Source: Pedobacter hiemivivus (GTDB lineage: Bacteria > Bacteroidota > Bacteroidia > Sphingobacteriales > Sphingobacteriaceae). From it: 64,000 nt of DNA. Location of the stretch: contig NZ_SJSM01000005.1 of the NCBI RefSeq assembly GCF_004331685.1, positions 124,001-188,000 on the forward strand, in the 5' to 3' direction. Positions within the stretch are counted from its first letter, which is position 1. Every line of letters starts with the position of its first letter. Shown piece by piece: positions 53,516-62,314 of the stretch. The position numbers were made by a program, and so were the translations under genes. A model generated the notes under the pieces. The model was not told where the DNA came from. It saw only the letters and a list, made by a program, of their open reading frames with translations, and ran no database searches.

Positions 53516-54409
53516 ATGAAAAAAGTTTGGTTTATTACAGGCAGTTCAAGAGGACTTGGCAGAAGCCTGACAGAAGCAGTTTTGGCAACTGGAAGCAAGG
53601 TAGTGGCAACTGCACGGAAGCCCGAACATTTAAAAGATTTGATAGAAAGGTTCCCAGATCAAATACTCGCGATATCACTTGACGTTAGCGATAAAACACA
53701 GATTCATACTGCCGTAGCAAAAGCAGTAAAGCACTTTGGAAAAATTGATGTGCTGGTAAACAATGCAGGGTTTGGTATTACGGGTGCTGCCGAAGCTTTT
53801 ACTGATGAAGAAGTTCGCAGCCAGTTAGAGGTAAATTTATATGCCCCGATAGAAATTACCCGTGCTATTTTACCTATTATGCGAAAGCAACGTTCAGGTC
53901 ATATTTTACAAATCAGTTCGATTGGTGGCAGGGTTGGGAATGCAGGGCTAAGTATGTATCAAGCAGCCAAATTTGGTTTGCAGGGTTTTGCAGAAGCATT
54001 AAGTAAAGAAGTAAAGGCTTTGGGGATTAAAGTAACATCGGTAGAGCCTGGTGGTTTCCGTACCGATTGGGCAGGTGATTCTATGACATTTGCTAAAGAT
54101 GTAGAAGGTTATGAAAACACGGTGGGAAGCATAAAAACATTTTTAAGTTCCGGCGCATTTATACCTATGGGCGACCCTAAGAAAGCAGCTCAAGTAATGA
54201 TTGAATTAGTAGAAAATCCAGAGCCTCCCCTGCATTTGGTTTTAGGAAGCGAAGCTGTTCAAATATTAAAAAGTGCCGATGAAATAAGAAAAGCTGAATT
54301 TGAAAAATGGTTGCCTGTAAGCATTTCTACCGACCATAGCGATAGCAAAAGTTTTATGGATACAGAAGAGGGGCAAGAATATTTAAAAGTAAAAGGAATA
54401 AAATTTTAA
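53516..54409 (+). CDS. SDR-family oxidoreductase
   Basis: A 297-residue short-chain dehydrogenase: cofactor motif TGSSRGLG (9-16), NNAGFG (about 85-90), catalytic Ser in QISSIGG and intact YQAAK with Tyr and Lys, then VEPGGFRTDWAG. The long C-terminal tail is typical of this subgroup of putative NADP-dependent reductases. Unlike the SDR at 2446 its active site is complete. It is followed 35 nt later by an AraC-type regulator on the same strand, a usual pairing. Confidence 0.93.
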   Translation: MKKVWFITGSSRGLGRSLTEAVLATGSKVVATARKPEHLKDLIERFPDQILAISLDVSDKTQIHTAVAKAVKHFGKIDVLVNNAGFGITGAAEAFTDEEVRSQLEVNLYAPIEITRAILPIMRKQRSGHILQISSIGGRVGNAGLSMYQAAKFGLQGFAEALSKEVKALGIKVTSVEPGGFRTDWAGDSMTFAKDVEGYENTVGSIKTFLSSGAFIPMGDPKKAAQVMIELVENPEPPLHLVLGSEAVQILKSADEIRKAEFEKWLPVSISTDHSDSKSFMDTEEGQEYLKVKGIKF

Positions 54410-54444
54410 GAAATAGCGTAATTGGGTTTACCTCAGTGTTTTGA

Positions 54445-55251
54445 ATGGAAAACAAAAAACAATCTTCGGATATCGTATATTCCTGCTACTACAATAGTAG
54501 CAGGGAAGGCGAGCATTTTGTACCTGAACATACATTGAGTTATGTTATAGCAGGTTCGTTAACGCTTAATGACAGCAGCAAAGAATATCCTTCACGTAAT
54601 GGCACGTTTAGGTTGATCCGAAGAAACCAGTTGATTAAATTTGAAAAGCAACCGCCACAAAAAGGAGAATTCAAATCTTTATCAATTTATCTCAACCAAC
54701 AAATTCTAAAAAAAATCAGTATAGAATATGGAATATATGCAGATCATACCCCAAAAGATAAATCGGTTTATGAATTAAAAATAAATGCTCCTGTCAAAAC
54801 CTATATCAACTCACTATTAGATTATCGTGATAACGGTACTTTGAATAATCAGCAATTAATAGAATTAAAAATAAAAGAGGCCATATTGCTATTACTTCAA
54901 ATAAACCCGGACCTGAAGAATATTTTATTCGATTTCAGTGAGCCACACAAAATAGATTTAGAGGCGTTTATGAACAAGAACTATCATTTTAATGTACATT
55001 TAGATAGGTTTGCTTACCTCACAGGCAGAAGCCTTGCAACTTTTAAGCGTGATTTTGAGAAATGGTTTAGAATGACTCCTGGTAAATGGCTGCTACAAAA
55101 GCGTTTGCAGGAAGCCTATTACCTAATTACTCAAAAAGGGAAAAAAGCATCAGATATTTATCTCGATTTAGGTTTTGAAGATTTATCACATTTTTCTTAT
55201 GCTTTTAAGAAACAATTTGGATCTGCTCCTTCAAAAATAAGCACCGAATAA
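54445..55251 (+). CDS. AraC-family transcriptional regulator
   Basis: A 268-residue regulator: an N-terminal cupin-like sensing region (about 1-110, HFVPEHTLSYVIAGSLTLND) and a C-terminal double helix-turn-helix (about 180-265: FAYLTGRSLATFKRDFEKWF, then KKASDIYLDLGFEDLSHFSY and FKKQFGSAPSKIS). It directly follows the SDR gene and probably controls it in response to a small molecule. A terminator-like hairpin follows. Confidence 0.92.
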   Translation: MENKKQSSDIVYSCYYNSSREGEHFVPEHTLSYVIAGSLTLNDSSKEYPSRNGTFRLIRRNQLIKFEKQPPQKGEFKSLSIYLNQQILKKISIEYGIYADHTPKDKSVYELKINAPVKTYINSLLDYRDNGTLNNQQLIELKIKEAILLLLQINPDLKNILFDFSEPHKIDLEAFMNKNYHFNVHLDRFAYLTGRSLATFKRDFEKWFRMTPGKWLLQKRLQEAYYLITQKGKKASDIYLDLGFEDLSHFSYAFKKQFGSAPSKISTE

Positions 55252-55277
55252 ATAATATTGAAATAAATAGCAAAACA

Positions 55278-55308
55278 CCTCAGAGAGCCTATCCACGCTC
55301 TTCTGAGG
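55278..55308. terminator. terminator between convergent genes
   Basis: CCTCAGAGAGC pairs with GCTCTTCTGAGG (one bulge) around CTATCCAC. It lies between the AraC gene (stop 55251) and the convergent gene at 55327. T tracts are short, so it is a weaker terminator. Confidence 0.6.
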
Positions 55309-55326
55309 CAATTACTAATCCTAAAT

Positions 55327-55656
55327 TTACGCTTTACGAGCTTCAACAAATGCAGGAGAAACCGATCCTTTTATTTCATCATTAATGATGCTACTTGCCA
55401 GAATCAGGGTATGAAGATATTCGTAATAAGCGATCAGATTAGCACGTTCTGCATTAGGTAATATGCGGCGGCTCTTGGTATAAAAACTTTGTTGGATCAT
55501 TCTCCAGAGATATTCGAGACTATCGTCAAGCGGATAAATATCAAAAAAATCTTTTAATTTATCTTTTGCGAACGCGTTAAGCTCAGCTTTAGTTCCTGAT
55601 GGTCTTTTGTGTAGAAATTGGTCGGGTGTATACATATGCTCATTTTTTAAGTTCAA
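55327..55656 (-). CDS. hypothetical helical protein
   Basis: A protein of 109 residues, or 102 from MYTPDQFLHKRPSG, the more likely start. It is helical and charged (ELNAFAKDKLKDFFDIYPL, FYTKSRRILPNAERANLIAY, LHTLILASSIINDEIKG). No motif identifies it. It is a lone gene; upstream to 56191 there is no gene, only the second copy of the dispersed repeat. Confidence 0.6.
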   Translation of the reverse strand: MNLKNEHMYTPDQFLHKRPSGTKAELNAFAKDKLKDFFDIYPLDDSLEYLWRMIQQSFYTKSRRILPNAERANLIAYYEYLHTLILASSIINDEIKGSVSPAFVEARKA

Positions 55657-55885
55657 AAATGAGTCTCTTGGGATTTATAGAAAGCTATAGTGGGTTTTAT
55701 CTAATAAAACGAAAGTGCACCATAGCGAGAGCTCTAAATACCGCACTTATGGGCTTACCACAGCCTTGGGGAACGGGTTTACAATAGAAGCTATAACGCT
55801 ACAGTGCACCTGCGAAAGTACAACAATATTTGTTATAGGCATTAATCTACTGTCTCTCCCCCGTAGTTGTGGTAATTTATAAGTG

Positions 55886-56060
55886 GAGACTCTGAATTAA
55901 TACCTCATTTAAGAAGTATGATCTGTTATTGTCGTTTCCTTTATTTCATTGGCTATCAGTTTTAGGTGATTAATTTTGATATTTTTATCAGGTTATTTAA
56001 GCAAACCTCTCGAAATAATTAATGATAAATCTCACTGAGCTGAAATTTGGTGGAAAACGC
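55886..56060. repeat. dispersed ~175-bp repeat, copy 2
   Basis: GAGACTCTGAATTAATACC to GGAAAACGC, matching 7585-7757 in the same orientation. The first ~100 bp differ by only a few indels. The matching continues loosely a little further (AGACAAAATTAAATA here, AGACCAAATTAAATA at 7812), separated by a gap present only in copy 1. It lies in a 535-bp gap (55657-56191) that otherwise shows no gene. Confidence 0.8.
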
Positions 56061-56191
56061 CGTATAATAGCCTCCAGACAAAATTAAATACTGAGGAGGT
56101 TGTATCACCTCTTTTGTATTTTAAAAAAATCTTCTAAAAACCAGATAACAGACAACTACACTTATACAGCTACAGCAAATTAAAATCAATC

Positions 56192-57439
56192 TCATTCGGA
56201 ATTAGGGATCGATTCTGTCAGGATGAGCTGATCTTTCTGATCATAATAAGTGCAAGTCATCAATGATAAATTCACGATCCATCTATCTATCCCTGTTTCT
56301 GCACAATGCCTGCAAAAGCTAAGGTAATCCGTTTGCCCTGCCTGATGCATTTTTAAATACTTCCTAAACTTTTTCTTATGACTTACAGCAGCGACGACTA
56401 AAGGTTCATATTGTGCCTTGGAGCTTAGCTGATGGCCATTATTTCCAAAATACTGGGTATGGCTATCGGATACGTAGGTCACAAATTCTTCTACCCCTAA
56501 CTTTTTGATCGCTTGAATGTACTGGGGGAAATCTGCTCCACTTTTCACTTTTTCATGCTCCTGCTCAATCTGCGCAATTGTAAAAGATTCATCCTGTAAA
56601 TCGGCGGATATGGCTTTGAGTTCAATTTTAGGTTTATTAAAATGTTTAGAATCCCTCACAACTGACATCTCATCCCATTTTTCTGTCTGTTCCTGATCTA
56701 CTATTCCATCCGCTATTACTGCTCTGAATACAGCAACAGGATTGAAGGTTTTACTATTGATGATCAGGTTACCAGAAAATGTCTTTTGTATAAACTGAAA
56801 TGAAAACATAGAAATGCATAAACAGCCTGGTTCTATTTCAAAACTAAGTTCCTGCGCAGGAATAACGTTATCTTTTGAACCATTTGGAATTTCAATCGAC
56901 TGAATCGGGCACATCGTTCTATTTCCATAAGTAAGGTCGTACATCCCCACAGCAATATTTAAGAAGCATGAACTGGCTTTTGCTGGAAATTTCATATCCT
57001 TTGAAACATGCATTTCCGGCAACTTGATGGTCAGGATATTTCCCTCGATGCGCTGCTCAGGTTGCACAAAGAAATTATCCATTACCGGTGAATCCGCATT
57101 AAATTCAAAACCATTGAGTCGATCAAAACTGTTGGCTGTAAAATGATAAGTTTCAGATTGAGCGTCGAATGCTTGTTTCAAGGCCTTTTGTACATCCGTT
57201 CTAAAGCGATAAACCATTGTTCCATCATAAAAATCTGTGATGACCTCCGTTGTAACGCTCCGGAATTGTTCTGCCAGCGTACTGGCGATCCCAAATTGAG
57301 TTGCTGCTTTGTGTGTGTTTTCAGTTTGCTTCTCCTTTGTCAACCTGGATTTGCCTGTAACCAATTGCATATTGCGATACTTCTTAAAAACAGCAGGTCC
57401 TATTACACCTGTCAGGAATTTTCCGTCAAATTTTGCCAT
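56192..57439 (-). CDS. DUF6266-DUF1398 fusion protein
   Basis: A 415-residue protein without signal peptide. Residues ~1-235 resemble DUF6266: the start MAKFDGKFLTGVIGPAVFKK and phrases such as RTDVQKALKQAF and LSFEIEPGCLCISMFSFQ. Residues ~280-415 match DUF1398/YbcV proteins: IEQEHEKVKSGADFPQYIQA, KLGVEEFVTYVSDSHTQYFG, DYLSFCRHCAETGIDRWIVN and MTCTYYDQ. Each domain normally occurs alone. The function of both is unknown. It is divergent to a DinB-family gene across an 11-bp iteron array. Confidence 0.75.
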   Translation of the reverse strand: MAKFDGKFLTGVIGPAVFKKYRNMQLVTGKSRLTKEKQTENTHKAATQFGIASTLAEQFRSVTTEVITDFYDGTMVYRFRTDVQKALKQAFDAQSETYHFTANSFDRLNGFEFNADSPVMDNFFVQPEQRIEGNILTIKLPEMHVSKDMKFPAKASSCFLNIAVGMYDLTYGNRTMCPIQSIEIPNGSKDNVIPAQELSFEIEPGCLCISMFSFQFIQKTFSGNLIINSKTFNPVAVFRAVIADGIVDQEQTEKWDEMSVVRDSKHFNKPKIELKAISADLQDESFTIAQIEQEHEKVKSGADFPQYIQAIKKLGVEEFVTYVSDSHTQYFGNNGHQLSSKAQYEPLVVAAVSHKKKFRKYLKMHQAGQTDYLSFCRHCAETGIDRWIVNLSLMTCTYYDQKDQLILTESIPNSE

Positions 57440-57559
57440 GATCTATATGTTTTTTATAACTAAACAACTGATCTAAGATAAGGTTTGGTTAGCGTACTAC
57501 AAAATTTAAAGTTAAAAAAAATAAAACAGTAACTATACTTCATGTTTTTTATGAAAAAC

Positions 57560-57603
57560 TTGGAGTATAGTTAGACTATACTTGGACTATAGTTGGAGTA
57601 TTA
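57560..57603. promoter_or_regulatory. four tandem 11-bp iterons between divergent genes
   Basis: TTGGAGTATAG, TTAGACTATAC, TTGGACTATAG and TTGGAGTATTA follow without a gap, with period 11 bp. A further related AACTATACTT is at 57531. Adjacent units also form ACTATA/TATAGT inverted pairs. The array lies about 120 bp from each of the two divergent start codons (57439 and 57724). One-turn spacing would place bound proteins on one face of the DNA, as with a cooperative regulator. Confidence 0.68.
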
Positions 57604-57723
57604 CACTAGGCATACCGATCTCTGTCTTATCCGTATATGGCTATACAGGTTATTGAATTAATTTTGAATTGACTATACATGGCATTACTGTACCTTTGAA
57701 TAGAACTAAAACAAAAAAACAGT

Positions 57724-58215
57724 ATGGCAACTCAAATTTTGTCAGATTTACTTTATGCGCAATATGCTTTGATTAAGCAGTCCAGACAAGTCGTTTTTCA
57801 GTTCCTGGAAGAAAATGTTATGGCTGACATGGCGAAACCGCTCTCTGTCTTTAAGGGAAAAACCATCTCTTATATGTATGTTCATATCGCCAATACCTAT
57901 ATCGCCTGGGCAGGCAATTTTGCCATGAATGGCTCCCCCTCCTATTATGATCAGGATGAGCCATTAAATATGTCCCAACTCCAAAATCTATTCGCGCAAG
58001 TTGATGAGATTATGGGAAGTTTTATCGCACATTTTTCAGCAAATCCAAGCCAAGCAGTTAAAGGTTATAAATGGCCGGAAAAATACATTGAGACTGATGC
58101 TTATGGCATTTTCACGCATGTCATTACCCACGAGTTTCACCATAAGGGTCAGGCAATGACCATGGCCAGACTGCTCGGACATATTCCTCCAGATACGGAT
58201 GTGATGCAGTTTTAA
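57724..58215 (+). CDS. DinB-family protein
   Basis: A 163-residue four-helix DinB/YfiT-like protein. The likely metal-binding histidines are His54 (YVHIANT) and the HEFHHKGQ motif (136-143). Members are metal-dependent, many acting as thiol S-transferases or maleylpyruvate-isomerase-like enzymes, with unclear role in others. Length is typical. The iteron array upstream probably controls it, and perhaps the divergent fusion gene. Confidence 0.9.
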   Translation: MATQILSDLLYAQYALIKQSRQVVFQFLEENVMADMAKPLSVFKGKTISYMYVHIANTYIAWAGNFAMNGSPSYYDQDEPLNMSQLQNLFAQVDEIMGSFIAHFSANPSQAVKGYKWPEKYIETDAYGIFTHVITHEFHHKGQAMTMARLLGHIPPDTDVMQF

Positions 58216-58401
58216 AATATTTAACTGTATCCCGGTACTCCAGTTGCCAGAGATATCCATCGGCTGTATATCCTAATCTTTGCATAACCAAATCCTTTAA
58301 TGTAAAAGCATTTCAAACCTAGGGATACGGGCATTGTTGCCCTTTTTATTTCTAAACTTAGGTCCCACAAAGCTAGGTCAATTAGAGTATCAATTCCTAT
58401 A

Positions 58402-58443
58402 TAGTTTTGGCGAGCTATCAAAATCAATAGCTCGCCAAAACTA
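58402..58443. repeat. perfect 17-bp-arm palindrome, left
   Basis: TAGTTTTGGCGAGCTAT and ATAGCTCGCCAAAACTA are exact reverse complements with an 8-nt loop (CAAAATCA). No flanking gene clearly uses it as a terminator; the T tract is absent. A second perfect 17-bp-arm palindrome lies 35 bp to the right. Confidence 0.8.
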
Positions 58444-58477
58444 TCAAAAAATACTATAAAATGAGCTTGATTACAAT

Positions 58478-58516
58478 AGTGGGTATTTCAGTGAGACATT
58501 CACTGAAATACCCACT
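58478..58516. repeat. perfect 17-bp-arm palindrome, right, at the truncated intron end
   Basis: AGTGGGTATTTCAGTGA and TCACTGAAATACCCACT are exact reverse complements with a 5-nt loop (GACAT). The right arm forms the last codons and the stop of the truncated reverse transcriptase, so the palindrome is exactly at the place where the intron sequence ends. Confidence 0.8.
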
Positions 58517-58880
58517 CTAAGGCCATCCTCAGCAATGTTTGCTGTGCCCTTGTAGCAATCGTGGGAATGCCTAATGGTTTTTTCTCCTTTTTACCGGGTT
58601 TGTCTATCCAGACTCTCCGGATCGGAACGGCTTTTTCATCAAGTTTTAGCCGGGCGGCTAATTTGTTACGCTGTACTGGCGTAAGCGATGCAACACCATC
58701 TACTCCGGGAGTGTTTTTCCGCTTGTTGTCTTGCGTTACTTTTCTAACGGCTAGCAATTTAGCTTGTTTTGAGGCAAATAATAATCTCTGTAATTGTCTT
58801 ACTGACTTCTTGTTATCGTTTAAAGAGGCTCGATAGATTCGTTTTTGCAGCTTGAAAACAGTGCAGCTCTATCCTCCAAA
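58500..58880 (-). pseudogene. group II intron reverse transcriptase, N-terminal fragment
   Basis: The frame includes FKLQKRIYRASLNDNK, VRQLQRLLFASKQAKLLAV, RKVTQDNKRKNTPGVDG and RRVWIDKPGKKEKKPLGIPT, the hallmark N-terminus of LtrA-type maturases (RT0 and RT1). After TRAQQTLLRMALE it departs into WVFQ and a stop at 58500, where intact proteins continue into the YxDD catalytic core. It is inactive. Confidence 0.85.
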
Positions 58881-59342
58881 TAATCGTGTTTCCGTCTGCC
58901 TATCCCAAACATTACTTTGGGCATTTGCTTCTGAAACAATCCCTCCCCATACACATCGCATACGGCCGACTGCCTGCTCAAAGTTTGACCTTTGAGAGCG
59001 GGTATGGTGGTTACTCCGTTCCATAATCCTGTTTTACGTTGAACTTAGATTCCTGCTGTTCACCGGGAATTGACTGGTATCAATCTGAACTTTGATACTT
59101 TCAGATTAGTCTGGTATTCCGCACCTTTTGGTGATAGCGTAATCAGTCCCTTTCGCTATTTCGCCATTACGATGATTCAGACACAGGTTTCTCTCGTAAT
59201 CCTATTCAACTTTGTTCGATGGGGTTCCAGATCGGACTTCCGGCTACCACCTTTTAACCCCAAGCTTGCACAAATATGATCGTCAGTCCATATCCATGTG
59301 GGTTATGCTTTCATCCCGATATCTGGGAGATTGGAATCGCAC
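58500..59342 (-). mobile_element. group II intron, 3'-truncated
   Basis: On the minus strand the segment opens with the group II 5' boundary GTGCG (59342-59338) and continues through ribozyme-like sequence containing GGAAGTCCGATCTGG and TAATGGCGAAATAGCGAAAG, then leads into the start of a reverse-transcriptase/maturase. The reverse transcriptase breaks off after ~110 codons; the catalytic domains, domain V and the 3' end are missing. The remaining 5' RNA domains look well preserved. It cannot splice or move. Confidence 0.8.
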
Positions 59343-59625
59343 CAATACAGAACTACAGTTAAACGTATCACTGCGTTCTACACTTTCCTGCTGTCTCAGC
59401 AGTTCCGGTGTAAACGGATCGCAGACCAAAAGTGACGGAGAACCAGTTTTACCAAAACTCCCAGCTAACAACTATTTTTAATTTAAATTCATAATATTGA
59501 TAATTTGTCTACTCTATGATACAGAGTTATTCGTCTAGTAGTATATAAAATGATTTTATTTACTTTCATATTTAACCAATAAATAAATGAATAAACTAAT
59601 CATCAACTCTCAGGGCTCTCCTCGG

Positions 59626-59906
59626 TTGACTTCAAAAAACAGCACAAAGTACTGTAAATTAGACAATTGTTATACTAGTTTTTTTTAGATAATGGGGAAG
59701 AATTAGTTGTATGCAAATCGTTAAAGAAGCTTTCAAATGAAATTAGTTCACTACAATTTACAAAAGTTAGTCAATCTTATCTGGTTAATAAATATCGTAT
59801 TAAGCTTCTTGACAAGAGGCAAAAACAGCTTAAACTGCTGGATGATAAACAAATTCCATTTACTACTTCCATAACTGAACTTTTAATGCTCATGAATATT
59901 AAATAA
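59626..59906 (+). pseudogene. LytTR DNA-binding domain stump with frameshift
   Basis: One frame reads KYCKLDNCYTSF and, after a run of seven T, the next frame reads LDNGEELVVCKSLKKLSNE, ISSLQFTKVSQSYLVN, KYRIKLLDKRQKQLKLL and DDKQIPFTTSITELL to a stop at 59906. This is the LytTR pattern (YCK...N-Y-T, F-x-x-V-S-x-S-Y-L-V-N), so it is the C-terminal half of a LytTR response regulator. The receiver domain is missing and the T run holds an indel. It ends 8 nt before the transglutaminase gene. Confidence 0.65.
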
Positions 59907-59914
59907 GAAAGACA

Positions 59915-61882
59915 ATGACTTTAAGCTACACTTATTTAAAACAATTTTTATATTTCACACTGATATGTTTAGTTTCTCTTTCTTGCAGTAACAAACGCGA
60001 TATGCCTATTGAGCAAGCTTTAAAGCTTGCGGGTAACAATCGCCCTCAGTTAGAAAGAGTACTTGATCATTATCACAAGACAAAGGATTCTTTAAAATAT
60101 ATGGCAGCATGTTTTCTAATAGAAAATATGCCATCACATCAATATGAAGAAGTTCATCCAAAATTATTTAATATCATGGATTCTTTGAATAGAAGTCAAC
60201 TTGAAACTGATAGTGTTTACAAAATATTTGACTCTATCAGAAGTGCCACCCCTCCCCCCAAGAGAAGAATCTTTTCAGATATTAGAACGTTATCATATGA
60301 TTTTTTGATTAATCATATTGATGAATCATTTAATGCATGGTATAACGCCCCCTGGCGAGATAAAATCACATTTGAAATTTTTTGTGAACATATTCTTCCA
60401 TATTCAGAATCAAATGAAAAAAGGGAACTTTGGATCAGTTATTATAGAAATAAGTATGGACACTATCTTGATGATTATGCAAATAAAACTAAGAATGCGA
60501 GTATTGAAAGGTTTTGTGAGATTGTTAATGACAGCCTTATTCATAACAGTAAAATTGTGCTATATCAGAATGGGTTACAAAATTACCCTCCAACTTTGGT
60601 AGACAACATCCGCTCAGGATCATGTGAAGAATACAAATCGAGAACAATCTATCTCATGAGATCGTTGGGACTCCCTGTGGGAACCGATTTTTCACCACAA
60701 TGGATTAATTTTAACAGTTCACACACCTGGAATATATTAATTGGAGACAAAGGTAAAAAATATCCATTCTTAGGTTTTGATGAAAAAATAAAAGACTGGC
60801 ACATAGAATCTACATTTAATTGTTCAAAGATATTTCGCAAAACATATAGCATTCAAAAAGAAAGTGTTGCTTCCCTAAATCCTGGAGAACCATTACCGAG
60901 TTTTTTAAAATCGCCACACCTAAAAGACGTTTCTGAAGAATACTTTTCTGTATGTGATGTGGATATTGATTTGGATAATAGGCCTAAATCGTATCCAAAA
61001 ATAGCATATCTATGCGTTTTTAATAATAGAGAATGGATTCCTGTTCATTGGGGCTTAATTGAAAGAAATAAAGTCAAATTTTTAAAAATGGGTAAAGGCT
61101 TAGTCTATTTACCCGCCTACTATATTAACAATAAGATGGTTCCTGCTTCAGTCCCCTTTATACTGGATACACTTGGAAAAGTCCATCCTATAGTAGCAGA
61201 TATAAAGAATAAGATAAAAGCAACCTTAACAAGAAAATATTACACTATAAAAGTACGCGAGTATCCGAAAAGAATGCTTAATGGTCGGTTTCAGGGTTCC
61301 AATGATGATGGATTTAAAAAAGCTGATGATTTGTATACTATAAAATCATTACCAAAAGTTACATTTAACAAGGTTAAAGTAAATAATCTTAAAAAGTTTA
61401 GATATGTAAGATATATTGGTGGTCCATGGAGTTTCACCAATGTCGCAGAAATAGAATTCTACACTAAAGAAAGTGGGAATTTATCCCGTGTTTACGGTGA
61501 CGTAATCGGGACCCCTGGTTCCTATGGAGATAAAGCGGAAAAGACGAAAGAGAAAGCGTTTGATGGTGACGTACTTTCATTTTTTGATGCGCCTGCGGAT
61601 TCCGGTGCATGGGTTGGATATGATCTTAAATCAGGAAAGACCATAGATGAAATCCATTTTCTCCCAAAAAATGATGACAACAATATCCGGATCGGTGATA
61701 TCTATGAGCTTATGTATTGGGACGATGGACATTGGAACACCTTAGGTTCAAGGAGAGCCAATACAGAAACCCTCACTTATAATAACTGCCCAGAGGGTGC
61801 TTTGTTTCTTCTACATAATCATACTAGGGGGAGAGAGGAGCGTATCTTTCTTCTAAAAAATGGTGAACAGGTTTGGTGGTGA
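59915..61882 (+). CDS. transglutaminase-like lipoprotein with C-terminal discoidin-like region
   Basis: A 655-residue lipoprotein: signal peptide with lipobox LVSLSC (Cys24). A helical domain (~30-200) precedes a transglutaminase/papain-like core with GSCEEYKSR (Cys237), a segment LMRSLGLPVG and SSHTWN (His270) followed by a likely Asp around DWHI. Two beta-rich domains follow, the last (~500-655) with KKFRYVRYIGGPWSFTNVAE and AFDGDVLSFFDAP like an F5/8-type domain. It should act outside the cell or in the periplasm on peptides or glycoproteins. Codon use is more AT-rich than upstream. It may belong with the peptide and propeller genes downstream. Confidence 0.82.
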   Translation: MTLSYTYLKQFLYFTLICLVSLSCSNKRDMPIEQALKLAGNNRPQLERVLDHYHKTKDSLKYMAACFLIENMPSHQYEEVHPKLFNIMDSLNRSQLETDSVYKIFDSIRSATPPPKRRIFSDIRTLSYDFLINHIDESFNAWYNAPWRDKITFEIFCEHILPYSESNEKRELWISYYRNKYGHYLDDYANKTKNASIERFCEIVNDSLIHNSKIVLYQNGLQNYPPTLVDNIRSGSCEEYKSRTIYLMRSLGLPVGTDFSPQWINFNSSHTWNILIGDKGKKYPFLGFDEKIKDWHIESTFNCSKIFRKTYSIQKESVASLNPGEPLPSFLKSPHLKDVSEEYFSVCDVDIDLDNRPKSYPKIAYLCVFNNREWIPVHWGLIERNKVKFLKMGKGLVYLPAYYINNKMVPASVPFILDTLGKVHPIVADIKNKIKATLTRKYYTIKVREYPKRMLNGRFQGSNDDGFKKADDLYTIKSLPKVTFNKVKVNNLKKFRYVRYIGGPWSFTNVAEIEFYTKESGNLSRVYGDVIGTPGSYGDKAEKTKEKAFDGDVLSFFDAPADSGAWVGYDLKSGKTIDEIHFLPKNDDNNIRIGDIYELMYWDDGHWNTLGSRRANTETLTYNNCPEGALFLLHNHTRGREERIFLLKNGEQVWW

Positions 61883-61934
61883 TTAACTTTATCCGATAGA
61901 TTAGAAATAAATACATTCCTTGTGGTTAATCAAT

Positions 61935-62051
61935 ATGATATTAAAAGTAGATGGGCTTTTCCAACCATATAAGTTTCTGAAAAATAAATCTTTTAAACTA
62001 TATAAAAATAATGAATTTTTGGAAGGCCTAGAAAAATTACTTAAAAGTTAA
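61935..62051 (+). CDS. possible 38-residue small ORF or stump
   Basis: ATG-initiated frame reading MILKVDGLFQPYKFLKNKS and FKLYKNNEFLEGLEKLLKS. It is basic and could be a real small peptide or a gene remnant; no clear ribosome-binding site. It is the only open stretch in the 432-bp gap (61883-62314), which otherwise is very AT-rich and featureless except for the promoter region of the next gene. Low confidence. Confidence 0.3.
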   Translation: MILKVDGLFQPYKFLKNKSFKLYKNNEFLEGLEKLLKS

Positions 62052-62314
62052 CACAACTGAAAGGGATTAGCTCTTCGTTTTCCGATGCCTTCTAAAACAA
62101 AGACTAAAACACGAAAAATTAAAATATTATATATCAATTAGTTGAAAAACAAAAATCTGATTTTTTATTACATTTAACGATCCACAAAATACAATTTGTC
62201 ATTTTTACGTCATTTTAAAATTAATAATATATTATTTATTGCATTATATTGTTTAATTAATGCTATATTTATTTAAGTAATAAAATGTAAAATAAACACT
62301 TAAAAGTAAAAGTT

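Noticed and set aside
57143..57463. Plus-strand frame of 106 codons
   Set aside because: Antisense to the start of the DUF6266-like gene and very Cys-rich; a shadow.
57560..57603. Short tandem repeats considered as a CRISPR array
   Set aside because: Units are 11 bp and contiguous without spacers, and no cas genes are present.
58216..58400. Minus-strand frame reading LVMQRLGYTADGYLWQLEYRD
   Set aside because: It looks slightly coding but is short, lacks start and motif, and reads into the end of the DinB gene; not supported as a remnant.
59283..59471. Minus-strand 62-codon frame spanning the intron 5' boundary
   Set aside because: It runs across the GTGCG boundary into ribozyme sequence; only the part right of 59342 could be exon and it has no recognisable motif.
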